The notes under the pieces were generated by a model. That model worked only from the letters and a program-made list of their open reading frames with translations. It ran no database searches and had not been told where the DNA came from. A DNA stretch of 64,000 nucleotides, taken from positions 62,001-126,000 of the forward strand of contig JAYPQE010000002.1 in assembly GCA_038131795.1 (NCBI GenBank), in the 5' to 3' direction. The translations under genes were made by a program, and so were the position numbers. This DNA comes from Eutrophobius brisbanensis. GTDB lineage: Bacteria; Pseudomonadota; Gammaproteobacteria; Eutrophobiales; Eutrophobiaceae. The first letter of the stretch is position 1, and each line of letters starts with the position of its first letter. This document shows, piece after piece, positions 27,408 through 36,036 of this stretch.

Positions 27408-28187
27408 TTATTCGATAGAATCTATTATTTTATATATTTCTTTATAAATTTCCGGGTTGCCGCAAAGTATATTACCAGTTGATAAAAACGATTCTCCTTT
27501 GGCTAATCCAGACACGATACCGCCCGCCTCCTGAACCAGAAGTGCGCCAGCTGCTATATCCCATTGTTTAAGTCCATACTCCCAGTATCCATCCAGTCTG
27601 CCACATGCGACATAAGCCAGATCTAATGATGCAGCGCCGGCACGTCTAATTCCGGCAGTCATGGGGAAAATTGCCCTAAAGGTTTTAATAAAAGTGTCCA
27701 TGTCAAGGCTTTCTCCAAACGGAAATCCAGTCCCCAGCAAAGCACCACTTAGATGCTTTCTTTTACTGACACGTATTTTTCTATTATCGAGCAGGGCACC
27801 TTCTCCCCTGGTAGCTGTGAATAATTCCTGCTTCAAGGGGTCATAAACAATTGCATGGTTTATTTGTTCTTTTTGTTTTATGGCAATCGATATCGCAAAC
27901 TGGGGGAACCCATGTAGATAATTTGTAGTTCCATCAAGCGGATCAATTATCCATTGAATTTCACTATCCCCTTGCGGCCCGCCTTCTTCTGCGAGTATTG
28001 CATGGTCCGGATAAGAATTGTGGATTGTATCAACAATAATTCGTTCTGAGTTCCTGTCTATTTCAGATACAAAATCATTTAGGTTTTTTTCCTGGATCTG
28101 GATGTCATGGATCCTGTCCATATTGCGGATTATATAATCTCCGGCTTTTCTTGCGGCGCGTATGCCAATAGTAATTAATGGATGCAT
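27408..28187 (-). CDS. suhB: Inositol-1-monophosphatase family protein SuhB
   Basis: Mg-dependent phosphatase of 259 residues that also binds RNA polymerase antitermination complexes in E. coli. The metal-site motifs are intact: AEEGG, DPLDGTTNYLHGFP and WDIAAGALLVQEAGG. It lies at the end of the polysaccharide locus on the minus strand. In many gammaproteobacteria suhB and trmJ are adjacent and divergent; here a GT2 gene lies between them. The 250 bases before its start are AT-rich and show no clear promoter. Confidence 0.93.
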   Translation of the reverse strand: MHPLITIGIRAARKAGDYIIRNMDRIHDIQIQEKNLNDFVSEIDRNSERIIVDTIHNSYPDHAILAEEGGPQGDSEIQWIIDPLDGTTNYLHGFPQFAISIAIKQKEQINHAIVYDPLKQELFTATRGEGALLDNRKIRVSKRKHLSGALLGTGFPFGESLDMDTFIKTFRAIFPMTAGIRRAGAASLDLAYVACGRLDGYWEYGLKQWDIAAGALLVQEAGGIVSGLAKGESFLSTGNILCGNPEIYKEIYKIIDSIE

Positions 28188-28440
28188 TGGTTCAGGCTAC
28201 CAAAACCTATCTAGTATGTTGATTGATTATTGTATTACGTTATTGTTTAGTTATTGATTAACTTTTTAAAAACTTACGGACATGGCATGTATTTAAAAAA
28301 ATACGTTTTTGCAAGCTGCTATAGTGTATATCTGTCTGGGAAAACTATAAATAAAAAATATCAGTTTTTTATACTTTTAAAAAACAATAATCCATAGTTG
28401 ACCATGAAAGGAAGTTTAAAGGACGAGATTAGTTTTCAAT

Positions 28441-29142
28441 TCAGCTTTTAATAAATCCATACATTAATATACAGTAAATGGCACTTACTCCATCTTTCCA
28501 GTTGATTTTTTTACCTTCCGAGTATGTTCTGCCGGCATAGGATATACCTACTTCATATATCTTGATTTCAGGTATACGTGACAGTTTTATCGTAATTTCA
28601 GGTTCAAAACCAAATCTATTTTCCTGCAATTCAATTTTTTGAATAATTTCCCTCTTAACAAGTTTGTAGCAGGTTTCCATGTCAGTAAGGTTAAGGTCGC
28701 TTACCATGTTACAGAGCAAAGTTAAAAATTTATTGCCAATTGAATGCCAGAAATATAATACCCGGTGAGATTCCCCTCCCAGAAAACGGCTGCCGAACAC
28801 AACATCCGCGTCATTTTTAATAACCGGTTGAAGCATTATTTCATATTCTGCCGGGTCATATTCAAGGTCGGCATCCTGAATGATGACGTAGTCACCAGTG
28901 GCATGCTGAATACCTGTCCTGATTGCCGCACCCTTGCCCTCATTTTTTTTATGCAACAAGACAACATCAATAAGTGAATGTATTTTATTCAGCAGCAAAT
29001 CCCGTGTGCCATCTGTTGACCCGTCATCCACCACAATAATCTGCTTATTCCTAACAGGTGATTGATGCACCAGCTTTATAAGTTTTTCAACTGTTGCCAG
29101 CTCATTAAAGCATGGAATAATAATGGAAAGAGTATATGACAT
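28441..29142 (-). CDS. GT2 polyprenyl-phosphate-sugar synthase-like
   Basis: Glycosyltransferase of 233 residues in the DPM1-like branch: LSIIIPCFNELATVEKL, VVDDGSTDGTRDLL, the metal site IIQDADLEYDP and VVFGSRFLGG. It lacks the C-terminal membrane spans of the two pilin-locus enzymes, so it is soluble or peripheral. It stands alone between suhB and trmJ, transcribed towards suhB, with about 250 bases of AT-rich DNA between its stop and suhB. It probably makes a lipid-linked hexose for glycan modification. Confidence 0.85.
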   Translation of the reverse strand: MSYTLSIIIPCFNELATVEKLIKLVHQSPVRNKQIIVVDDGSTDGTRDLLLNKIHSLIDVVLLHKKNEGKGAAIRTGIQHATGDYVIIQDADLEYDPAEYEIMLQPVIKNDADVVFGSRFLGGESHRVLYFWHSIGNKFLTLLCNMVSDLNLTDMETCYKLVKREIIQKIELQENRFGFEPEITIKLSRIPEIKIYEVGISYAGRTYSEGKKINWKDGVSAIYCILMYGFIKS

Positions 29143-29185
29143 AATGTATTTTGAGAATTTACAATTGCTTTGTACTTAGATTTTG

Positions 29186-29214
29186 TGAACCTGTCAAAGA
29201 TTAATCTATATAAT
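29186..29214 (+). promoter_or_regulatory. Possible sigma-70 promoter of trmJ
   Basis: A consensus -10 TATAAT (29209-29214) has TGAACC (29186-29191) 17 bases upstream as a weak -35. It lies in the divergent gap 64 bases before the trmJ ATG. The -10 is perfect but such matches are common in AT-rich DNA. Confidence 0.35.
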
Positions 29215-29277
29215 GAGTTTGCACAGTTGAGATATATGCTTGTTAGCTTTTTTTCTAATAATTACTAGTTTGATTAT

Positions 29278-30021
29278 ATGGCTCTGGTCCCTTTAAACAA
29301 TATCAATATTATTCTTGTGGAAACGACACACCCGGGTAATATTGGCGCCTCTGCCAGGGCAATGAAGACCATGGGGTTGCACTCACTCAGGTTGGTGAAA
29401 CCTAAACACTTTCCAAGTGCAGATGCTACCGTGCGCGCTGTGGGTGCCGATGATATTCTGTCAGATGCAGAAATTTATGATTCACTGGACGAAGCGGTAG
29501 GTGATTGCAAGTTTGTATATGGAACAAGCACGCGAAGACGCAGTTTACAGTGTGAGGTATTGAGCCCTGAATCAATGGTCAGGGAAATAAGTAAAGTATC
29601 TGATAATGAGGTCAATATTGGTATTGTCTTTGGCCGGGAAAGGACAGGTCTGACTAACACTGAACTGGACTTATGTAATAAGATGATTGCAATTCCAGCC
29701 AACCCGGGTTTTTCATCTCTTAACCTGGCATCTGCGGTTCAAATTATTTGTTACGAGGTCATGAAGGAAGTCTCAACAAATAAGCAAAATGTGCTAACTA
29801 ACCTGACAGAAGCGTTACCCGTGGAGCGTGCAGAATTAGAACGCTTTTATGTGCATCTTGAACAATGTCTTATAGATATTGATTTTCTTGATCCACAAAA
29901 ACCCAGAAGACTGATGAGAAGACTAAAGCAATTGTTCAATCGTGCCGGAATGGACCAGAATGAATATAATATGTTACGCGGTGTGTTGACTGCAGTTCAG
30001 GAGAAAATTAAACAAAAATAA
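29278..30021 (+). CDS. trmJ: tRNA (cytidine/uridine-2'-O-)-methyltransferase TrmJ
   Basis: SPOUT-class methyltransferase of 247 residues that methylates the ribose of position 32 in several tRNAs. Visible marks: VETTHPGNIGASARAMKTMG at the N-terminus, VFGRERTGLTN and the knot segment IPANPGFSSLNLASAVQI. A C-terminal helical extension ends at residue 247. It converges with purM, and the two 3' ends overlap by 14 bases. cysE and iscR, frequent partners of trmJ, are absent here. Confidence 0.93.
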   Translation: MALVPLNNINIILVETTHPGNIGASARAMKTMGLHSLRLVKPKHFPSADATVRAVGADDILSDAEIYDSLDEAVGDCKFVYGTSTRRRSLQCEVLSPESMVREISKVSDNEVNIGIVFGRERTGLTNTELDLCNKMIAIPANPGFSSLNLASAVQIICYEVMKEVSTNKQNVLTNLTEALPVERAELERFYVHLEQCLIDIDFLDPQKPRRLMRRLKQLFNRAGMDQNEYNMLRGVLTAVQEKIKQK

Positions 30022-31057
30022 CCTGTTCGGTATCCATGTCCTGTCTTTCTATAATTTCACCCATTTGCCAGGCCTGAATTTGGTTTGTCTTTAATATATC
30101 AATTACCTTATCACAATCCATTTCATTGACGATTAATACCATACCTACGCCACAATTGAAAACCCGGTACATTTCATTCTCTGAAATGTTCCCTGTAGAT
30201 TGTAACCAGTTAAAAATTTCAGGACGTTGCCAGCTGGATTGATGAATACAAATCGTCAGATTATCCGGGAGGATCCTGGGAATGTTCTCCACCAGCCCGC
30301 CACCAGTAATGTGGGCAATACCGTTAACGGCACGGGTTTGAATGGCTTCCAGAACCGGTTTGACATAGATTTCAGTAGGGGTTAGCAGTATCTCCTGAAA
30401 GCTCGTACTGGCAAAGGATTCAGTTAATTTCGTTTGAGAGATTTCCAATACCTTGCGGACCAGTGAGAAGCCATTGGAGTGCAACCCACTGGAAGCCAGA
30501 CCAATTGCAACATTGCCCGACGTAATAGAACCACCGTCAATAATATTCTCTTTTTCCACCACGCCCACACAAAATCCGGCCAAATCATAATCATGCCCCT
30601 GATACATTCCGGGCATCTCTGCCGTCTCTCCCCCCAGTAGAGCGCAACCTGCCAGTTCACAGCCTTTCACAATTCCCGAGATAATGGCCTCTCCCTGATT
30701 GATGTCCAGCTTACCTGTGGCAAAATAATCAAGGAAAATAAGCGGTTCTGCACCTAACACCACCAGATCGTTAACACACATTGCCACCAGGTCTATGCCT
30801 ACTTCATTATGTTTGTTAGCCTCAATTGCCAGTTTCAGTTTGGTTCCAACGCCATCCGTACCAGAAACCAATACCGGTTGCTTGTATCCCAGGCTGGAAA
30901 TATCAAAAAGTCCACCAAATCCACCAACATTTCCCAGAACGCCCGGACGCATGGTTTTGGGCACAAGATGCTTGATTCTATCAACCAATTCGTTGCCATT
31001 ATTGATATTTACGCCCGCATTGGCGTAATTGAGATTTTCGGGTTCGTACTTGGTCAT
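30008..31057 (-). CDS. purM: Phosphoribosylformylglycinamidine cyclo-ligase PurM
   Basis: Fifth step of purine synthesis: ATP-dependent closure of FGAM to AIR. The 349 residues start MTKYEPENLNYANAGV. The AIR-synthetase motifs are intact: VSGTDGVGTKLKLA, LDYFATGKLD, LLGGETAEMPGMY and HITGGGLVENIPRI. It is divergent from the DUF2066 gene, a common arrangement beside hda in gammaproteobacteria. The usual partner purN does not lie downstream; trmJ converges instead. Confidence 0.95.
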   Translation of the reverse strand: MTKYEPENLNYANAGVNINNGNELVDRIKHLVPKTMRPGVLGNVGGFGGLFDISSLGYKQPVLVSGTDGVGTKLKLAIEANKHNEVGIDLVAMCVNDLVVLGAEPLIFLDYFATGKLDINQGEAIISGIVKGCELAGCALLGGETAEMPGMYQGHDYDLAGFCVGVVEKENIIDGGSITSGNVAIGLASSGLHSNGFSLVRKVLEISQTKLTESFASTSFQEILLTPTEIYVKPVLEAIQTRAVNGIAHITGGGLVENIPRILPDNLTICIHQSSWQRPEIFNWLQSTGNISENEMYRVFNCGVGMVLIVNEMDCDKVIDILKTNQIQAWQMGEIIERQDMDTEQVIFV

Positions 31058-31134
31058 GGTGTGTAATAGTATCTGTACAGCTTTAGACTGGCAATCCTTG
31101 ACTTGTGTTACACTCTTGCTTAGCTTGTCAGACC

Positions 31135-32184
31135 ATGAAAACCGCTATATTACGTTTAATATTACTTTCCCTGATTTGTCTACATGGCCAGGTCTATGCC
31201 ATTAGAGTACCTGGGTTGTATGAAGCTGAGGTATTTGTACAGGATCAGTCTGTTCAGGTCCGTCAGCTTGCCCTGGAATCTGCAATGAATATGGTATTGG
31301 TTAAGTTAACAGGCGACAGAAATGCCGCAGCCCGCATGGAACTTCGGCCTGTTATAGATAATGCACAGGATTATCTTCTACAGTACCGTTATCTTGAGCC
31401 CGATCAGGATCGCATTCTCACCGGGTTGGACGATCAATTGACAATTAATGTGCGCTTTGACGAGACTAACCTCAATAATGCGTTGAGAAGCCTGGGGATT
31501 CAGGTATGGGGCAGGGAAAGACCCTCAACACTGATCTGGATTGCCAGGCAAAACGAGACTAATAGGACGATTATACAGCCGGAGACCACACCTGAAGTTT
31601 TTAACGAAATTGAGGCACGTGCAAAACAACGCGGGATTGTATTGATCAATCCACTTTTTGACCTGCAGGACAGTTCAGCACTTAGGGCCAGTGATATATG
31701 GGGTGAATTCCATTTCTCCGTTCAAAATGCCTCGCAGCGATATTACCCGGACATTATTCTGACTGGCAAAATTGAATCTGCTGTACCGGGTATCTGGGAG
31801 GGGCAGTGGACTGTGTACCTGAATGATGAAATTGAACAATTTTTTACCCAGGGGTCTTATCTTGAAGCTATGCTGAGCGAAGGGATAGACGGTTTGGCAG
31901 ATATCATTGCAACTAATTATAGTAACTCAACCATGGCTGATATTGGTAGTGTGGAACTACAGGTAGTTGATGTTGTTACTGTCGAACAATACGCAAAAGT
32001 GATTAAGTATTTTGAGTCTTTAAGTCCGGTAACAGCGGTGGAAGTGCTGGAGATTAAACCCGGGCAGGTAAATTTCAGAATTAGTGCACATGGCGGGGCA
32101 TCTGCAATAGACCAGGCTATAAATTTTGGACGAATAATTGAAGCGGTAGGGAATAACCAGAATTTATATCGTGTTTTACCCTGA
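31135..32184 (+). CDS. DUF2066 domain protein, secreted or membrane-attached
   Basis: Protein of 349 residues with a signal peptide (MKTAILRLILLSLICLHGQ, cleavage near VYA). The mature part has RVPGLYEAEVFVQDQS and the ALESAMNMVLVKLTGD phrase of DUF2066, a family regularly encoded between purM and hda. No enzymatic motif is visible and the function is unknown to me. I chose ATG 31135 because it gives a clean signal peptide; an upstream in-frame start at 31105 would add ten residues. Likely periplasmic. Confidence 0.82.
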   Translation: MKTAILRLILLSLICLHGQVYAIRVPGLYEAEVFVQDQSVQVRQLALESAMNMVLVKLTGDRNAAARMELRPVIDNAQDYLLQYRYLEPDQDRILTGLDDQLTINVRFDETNLNNALRSLGIQVWGRERPSTLIWIARQNETNRTIIQPETTPEVFNEIEARAKQRGIVLINPLFDLQDSSALRASDIWGEFHFSVQNASQRYYPDIILTGKIESAVPGIWEGQWTVYLNDEIEQFFTQGSYLEAMLSEGIDGLADIIATNYSNSTMADIGSVELQVVDVVTVEQYAKVIKYFESLSPVTAVEVLEIKPGQVNFRISAHGGASAIDQAINFGRIIEAVGNNQNLYRVLP

Positions 32185-32253
32185 CATGCCTGGAACACAA
32201 ATTAACCAGAATACCATGAAGAACCCCTATGCGTGTTCAGTTGGGTCAAGCTA

Positions 32254-32949
32254 ATGGTAGATGAACAGATTCCTTTACCCATAGGAATTTCAGATCGGTT
32301 TACTTTCTCGAATTACATTCCTGGTAGTAATCAGCATATCCTGGATAACCTGAGACAATATATTCAGAATGGAAATAGTGGTTTTCTGTATTTATGGGGG
32401 AAGTCCGGCACAGGTAAAAGTCATCTATTACATGCAAGCTGTAAGGAAGCGGCGCAAATTAATCAGAAGCCAGTTTATCTTGGACTCTCTGAATATCGGG
32501 AAATGCAGCCAGAGATCTTTTTAAGTATGGAAAATCAGGACCTTGTCTGTCTGGATGATATAAATTGTATAGAAACCAATACTGAATGGGAGAGGGGCTT
32601 TTTCAATCTTTTTAATCAGTTGAAGGATCAGCAAAAAATGCTCATTGTTACTGCGACAACAAGCCCGTCTGGTAGTGCATTTGATTTACCGGACCTGAAG
32701 TCACGGTTGGCATCAGGTATTATCTATCACCTGACAGATCTGGATGATAAACATCGATTAATAGTGGTAAAAGAGCGGGCAAAACAGCGTGGTTTTGAAT
32801 TGTCAGCGGAGGCACTTGATTACCTGGGCAACAGGGTAGCACGAGACCTCAATAGTTTACTATCCTGGTTGGACAGGCTGGATGAAGCATCACTGATAAG
32901 CAAACGGAAGATTACCGTTCCCTTAATCCGTGAAGTATTAAAAGATTAA
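32254..32949 (+). CDS. hda: DnaA regulatory inactivator Hda
   Basis: DnaA-like AAA+ protein of 231 residues. With the sliding clamp it stimulates ATP hydrolysis by DnaA and prevents re-initiation. The N-terminus MVDEQIPLPIGISDRFTFSN contains the clamp-binding QIPLPI motif. Walker A reads LWGKSGTGKSHLLHA and Walker B CLDDIN. I chose ATG 32254; the in-frame GTG at 32233 adds seven residues before the clamp motif. The DUF2066 gene precedes it, but the membrane protein (PerM) often found between the two is absent. It overlaps wrbA by four bases at the 3' end. Confidence 0.93.
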   Translation: MVDEQIPLPIGISDRFTFSNYIPGSNQHILDNLRQYIQNGNSGFLYLWGKSGTGKSHLLHASCKEAAQINQKPVYLGLSEYREMQPEIFLSMENQDLVCLDDINCIETNTEWERGFFNLFNQLKDQQKMLIVTATTSPSGSAFDLPDLKSRLASGIIYHLTDLDDKHRLIVVKERAKQRGFELSAEALDYLGNRVARDLNSLLSWLDRLDEASLISKRKITVPLIREVLKD

Positions 32950-33539
32950 CTTTTAAGGCTGTTCGCAGTGGAGGCCACTCGCTTTCCAAGGGCCATACAA
33001 AGAGCCTTTTCATCTTCAGTTATGGGTAAATTATTTTCTGAACCGCAGACATGACTGGCGCCGTATGGTGTCCCACCTGTTTTTGTCTGGTTTAAAGCAG
33101 GCTCTGAGTAGGGTAGTCCAACAATCAGCATGCCATGATGCAGTAGCGGGAGCATCATGGATAGTAAGGTGCTTTCCTGTCCACCGTGCAGACTCGCAGA
33201 TGAGGTAAATACACCTGCGGGTTTTCCTATCATGCTGCCGGATATCCATAAGTCAGATGTGGTATCCAGAAAATATTTTACAGGTGCAGCCATATTCCCA
33301 AACCGGGCGGGACTGCCCAGGATTAATCCGTCACATCGGTTCAGGTCATCGTGTTCTACGTACAAAGGACCTTCATCAGGCACATCGCTATCCACACTTT
33401 CTACCGTGGTAGACACGGGCGGTACTGTACGTACTGTGGCAGTACATCCATCAATTGTCGCTACCCCGCGGGCAATCAGATTTGCCATCTCGGCTACGTT
33501 ACCATGGCGACTATAATAAAGAACCAGAATCTCGGTCAT
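32946..33539 (-). CDS. wrbA: NAD(P)H:quinone oxidoreductase WrbA
   Basis: Flavodoxin-like FMN enzyme of 197 residues that reduces quinones by two electrons. The FMN phosphate loop is VLYYSRHGNVAEMA, followed by LILGSPARFGNMAAPVKYF and TSSASLHGGQESTL, both WrbA-specific. It lies on the minus strand directly after the arsC-like gene, separated by one base, and converges with hda. No lesion seen. Confidence 0.92.
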   Translation of the reverse strand: MTEILVLYYSRHGNVAEMANLIARGVATIDGCTATVRTVPPVSTTVESVDSDVPDEGPLYVEHDDLNRCDGLILGSPARFGNMAAPVKYFLDTTSDLWISGSMIGKPAGVFTSSASLHGGQESTLLSMMLPLLHHGMLIVGLPYSEPALNQTKTGGTPYGASHVCGSENNLPITEDEKALCMALGKRVASTANSLKS

Positions 33540-33540
33540 G

Positions 33541-33888
33541 TCATATTATTTCAAGAATATTTTCAGGAGGGCGACCTATGGCAGCCATATCATTTGACAA
33601 TACAATAGGCCTTTCAATCAGTATAGGGTTGTTAATCATGGCATTTATAAGATCATCGTCACTGAGGCTATCGTCATCGAGTCCATTCTCCTCATAGGCA
33701 TCTTCATTTTTTCTCATCAGTTCCCTTGCGGATAAACCGAGTTTTTTCAAAATATTTTTCAGATCATCCGGGGAAGGGGGGGATTGCAGATACTCAATGA
33801 TTTCGGGTTTAATCCCCTTTTCTTCGAGCAGACTTAATGTTTGTCGCGATTTTGAGCATCTGGGATTGTGATAAATGGTGACTGCCAT
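33541..33888 (-). CDS. ArsC-family reductase (YfgD-like)
   Basis: Thioredoxin-fold protein of 115 residues. The N-terminal Cys is in HNPRCSKSRQTL, as in glutaredoxin-dependent arsenate reductases, and the C-terminal IERPIVLSNDMAAIGRPPE is conserved. In E. coli the homologue YfgD lies next to hda. Located here without an ars operon, it is probably not a dedicated arsenic resistance gene. It is cotranscribed with wrbA. Confidence 0.88.
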   Translation of the reverse strand: MAVTIYHNPRCSKSRQTLSLLEEKGIKPEIIEYLQSPPSPDDLKNILKKLGLSARELMRKNEDAYEENGLDDDSLSDDDLINAMINNPILIERPIVLSNDMAAIGRPPENILEII

Positions 33889-33992
33889 TGTTACCTCCGG
33901 GTACTTTTAAATGATATTCTTATGTTCACAGAAAAAAATCGGTTTCTGATTCATGAATTCAATATTTAAGAATTATACTTGATATATATGCA

Positions 33993-34202
33993 ATGAATAC
34001 ACGGTATTTACATCGTTTGCGGTATTTCTTTGAATGGGTGTTTTACTTCACCCGTTTCTTTTTCAGGCAGTTCTACCTGCATAGAGGATTGCAAATAGCA
34101 TCTTCACTCGCTTACGCAACCTTGTTGGCCCTGGTACCGTTAATCACGGTTATTTCTGCCCCTGATATAGGACAGGATATCATCTCTTGGTATGTCAATT
34201 GA
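33993..34202 (+). pseudogene. 5' remnant of a YihY/BrkB-family membrane protein gene
   Basis: A 69-codon frame whose first 56 residues match the N-terminus of YihY (UPF0761) proteins, which usually exceed 270 residues. The diagnostic piece is LQIASSLAYATLLALVPLIT in the first membrane span. After TVIS the sequence no longer looks like YihY and runs antisense to the 3' end of proS. wrbA, an arsC-like gene and yihY are neighbours in pseudomonads, so this is probably the stump of a gene cut when proS arrived or the flanking DNA was deleted. The start ATG is intact. Any product would be a short one-span peptide. Confidence 0.7.
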
Positions 34203-35852
34203 TTCATCATCTCTTCGTCCCTTGTATTCAACTGTTCCAGCATCAAGGGCCTTATCACTTAATACAATACGGTGAGGAATACCCAACAGCTCCATATCCG
34301 CAAACATAACGCCGGGACGTTCCTTGCGGTTATCCAGCAGGACATCAAACCCTTCTGCTTTAGCCTGTTGATAGAGAGCCATCACCGAGTCGGTAAGTCG
34401 TTTTGATTTATGCATATTGATTGGGACGATTGCCAGATCGTAGGGTGCGATGGATTCCGGCCAGATGATTCCACGATCATCATGGTTTTGTTCAATTGCT
34501 GCCGCGACAATTCGACTGACACCAATTCCATAACACCCCATAATCAATGTTATAGATTTACCATTTTCATCCAGGCACGATACTTTCATTGAATTGCTGT
34601 ACTTGGTCCCGAGTTGAAATATATGACCAACTTCAATTCCCCTTGCGATACTGATCGGACCATTTTCCTCCGGGGCAGTCTCGCCTTCAGCAATATTTCT
34701 TAGATCAACAAATTCAGGTTCGGGTAAGTCCCTGTCCCAGTTTACCCCCTTATAGTGGAAATCATTTTCATTCGCGCCACAAATGAAGTCCGACATGACT
34801 GATGTACTACTATCGCCATAAACCGGAATATTTAAACCCACTGGGCCAATGGAGCCGATATCACATTTTAATTTTTTCGATATCAGTTCTGCAGAGGCGA
34901 ATTTCAAAGGTGTCCGTACTTTATCCAGACGTTCAGCCTTGACTTTATTTAGTTCATGGTCGCCCCGTAAGACAAGCCCAATCAGCGAATCATCCTCACC
35001 ATGGACAATCAGGGTCTTGAGGGTTTTCTCTTCTGCAACTTTAAAGAATGCACTAACCTCGGAAATACTGTGTTTTCTGGGGGTGGCAATTTTTTCCATG
35101 GTTGCCTTGGGTGAGGGCCTGTTGTCCGATGGTGGTTGTGTTGCCACCATTTCGATATTTGCTGCAAACTTACCATTTTCAGTAAATACAATCTGATCTT
35201 CACCGGATTCAGCCAGAACATGGAATTCATGGGAAGTGTCACCGCCTATATTACCGCTGTCTGCCACAACGGCCCGATACTCCAGTCCCAGCCGGTCAAA
35301 GATATTTTCATAGGTCCGATACATGACTTTATAGGTTTCCTGTAATGATTGCTCGTCCAGGTGGAATGAGTAGGCGTCTTTCATAATGAATTCACGCGCC
35401 CGCATCACTCCGAACCTGGGCCTGATTTCGTCTCTGAATTTGGTTTGTATTTGATAAAAGATGGCTGGTAACTGTTTGTAACTCCTGATCTCGCCACGTA
35501 CCAGATCAGTAATGACTTCTTCATGCGTGGGACCCAGGCAGAAACCACGGTCATGTCTATCTGTAAAGCGTAATAATTCAGGACCAAACTGGTCCCATCT
35601 CCCGGTTTCCTGCCAGAGCTCAGCTGGTTGGACCCCCGGCATAAGTAGCTCCTGGGCGCTGGCCGCGTCCATCTCTTCCCGGACAATTTTTTCTACCTTT
35701 CTTAATACCTTCAACCCGGTGGGTAGCCAGGTATAAACACCGGAAGCAAGCTGGCGTATTAGTCCGGCACGGAGCATCAACTGGTGGCTAACGGTCTCTG
35801 CATCTGCTGGTATCTGTCGTTGTGTGGCTAAAAGTCTCTGGGCTGTCTCCAT
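34140..35852 (-). CDS. proS: Prolyl-tRNA synthetase
   Basis: Class II bacterial-type ProRS of 570 residues. Motifs in order: RAGLIRQLASGVYTWLPTG, motif 2 around FRDEIRPRFGVMRAREFIMK, the inserted editing domain from about residue 225 to 405, motif 3 GCYGIGVSRIVAAA, and the C-terminal anticodon domain. The last codons (GRNNRD and stop, 34140-34160) lie on the opposite strand of the yihY remnant, so the extreme C-terminus may have been acquired at that junction. The gene is divergent from ilvB. Confidence 0.95.
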   Translation of the reverse strand: METAQRLLATQRQIPADAETVSHQLMLRAGLIRQLASGVYTWLPTGLKVLRKVEKIVREEMDAASAQELLMPGVQPAELWQETGRWDQFGPELLRFTDRHDRGFCLGPTHEEVITDLVRGEIRSYKQLPAIFYQIQTKFRDEIRPRFGVMRAREFIMKDAYSFHLDEQSLQETYKVMYRTYENIFDRLGLEYRAVVADSGNIGGDTSHEFHVLAESGEDQIVFTENGKFAANIEMVATQPPSDNRPSPKATMEKIATPRKHSISEVSAFFKVAEEKTLKTLIVHGEDDSLIGLVLRGDHELNKVKAERLDKVRTPLKFASAELISKKLKCDIGSIGPVGLNIPVYGDSSTSVMSDFICGANENDFHYKGVNWDRDLPEPEFVDLRNIAEGETAPEENGPISIARGIEVGHIFQLGTKYSNSMKVSCLDENGKSITLIMGCYGIGVSRIVAAAIEQNHDDRGIIWPESIAPYDLAIVPINMHKSKRLTDSVMALYQQAKAEGFDVLLDNRKERPGVMFADMELLGIPHRIVLSDKALDAGTVEYKGRRDDESIDIPRDDILSYIRGRNNRD

Positions 35853-35954
35853 TTTCTCACTCTTTGGTTAAATCCATGGCCGCGTATGTTATCTCACAGG
35901 GACCTTGGGGTGAAATCAATTAGCTAGGCCAGATTTTGGCCTGTTCATGAAAAA

Positions 35955-35969
35955 TTGTGCAAAGCACAA
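35955..35969. promoter_or_regulatory. Short palindrome upstream of the ilv operon
   Basis: TTGTGC and GCACAA flank AAA in a perfect 6-base inverted repeat. Directly after lies TTGACC (35970-35976 region), then TAGTTT 17 bases on, a weak promoter. A second hairpin, AGGCCA/TGGCCT, spans 35926-35942. An operator for ilv control is possible but no known factor is recognised. Confidence 0.3.
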
Positions 35970-36036
35970 CTTGACCTCTGCGAGGAAAATCAGTAGTTTA
36001 GCAGGATTTATCAAACAGGAATATTTGAGGGCAAAA

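Noticed and set aside
28188..28440. Possible RNA gene or mobile element scar in the AT-rich gap after suhB
   Set aside because: No cloverleaf, terminal repeats or conserved structure could be made out.
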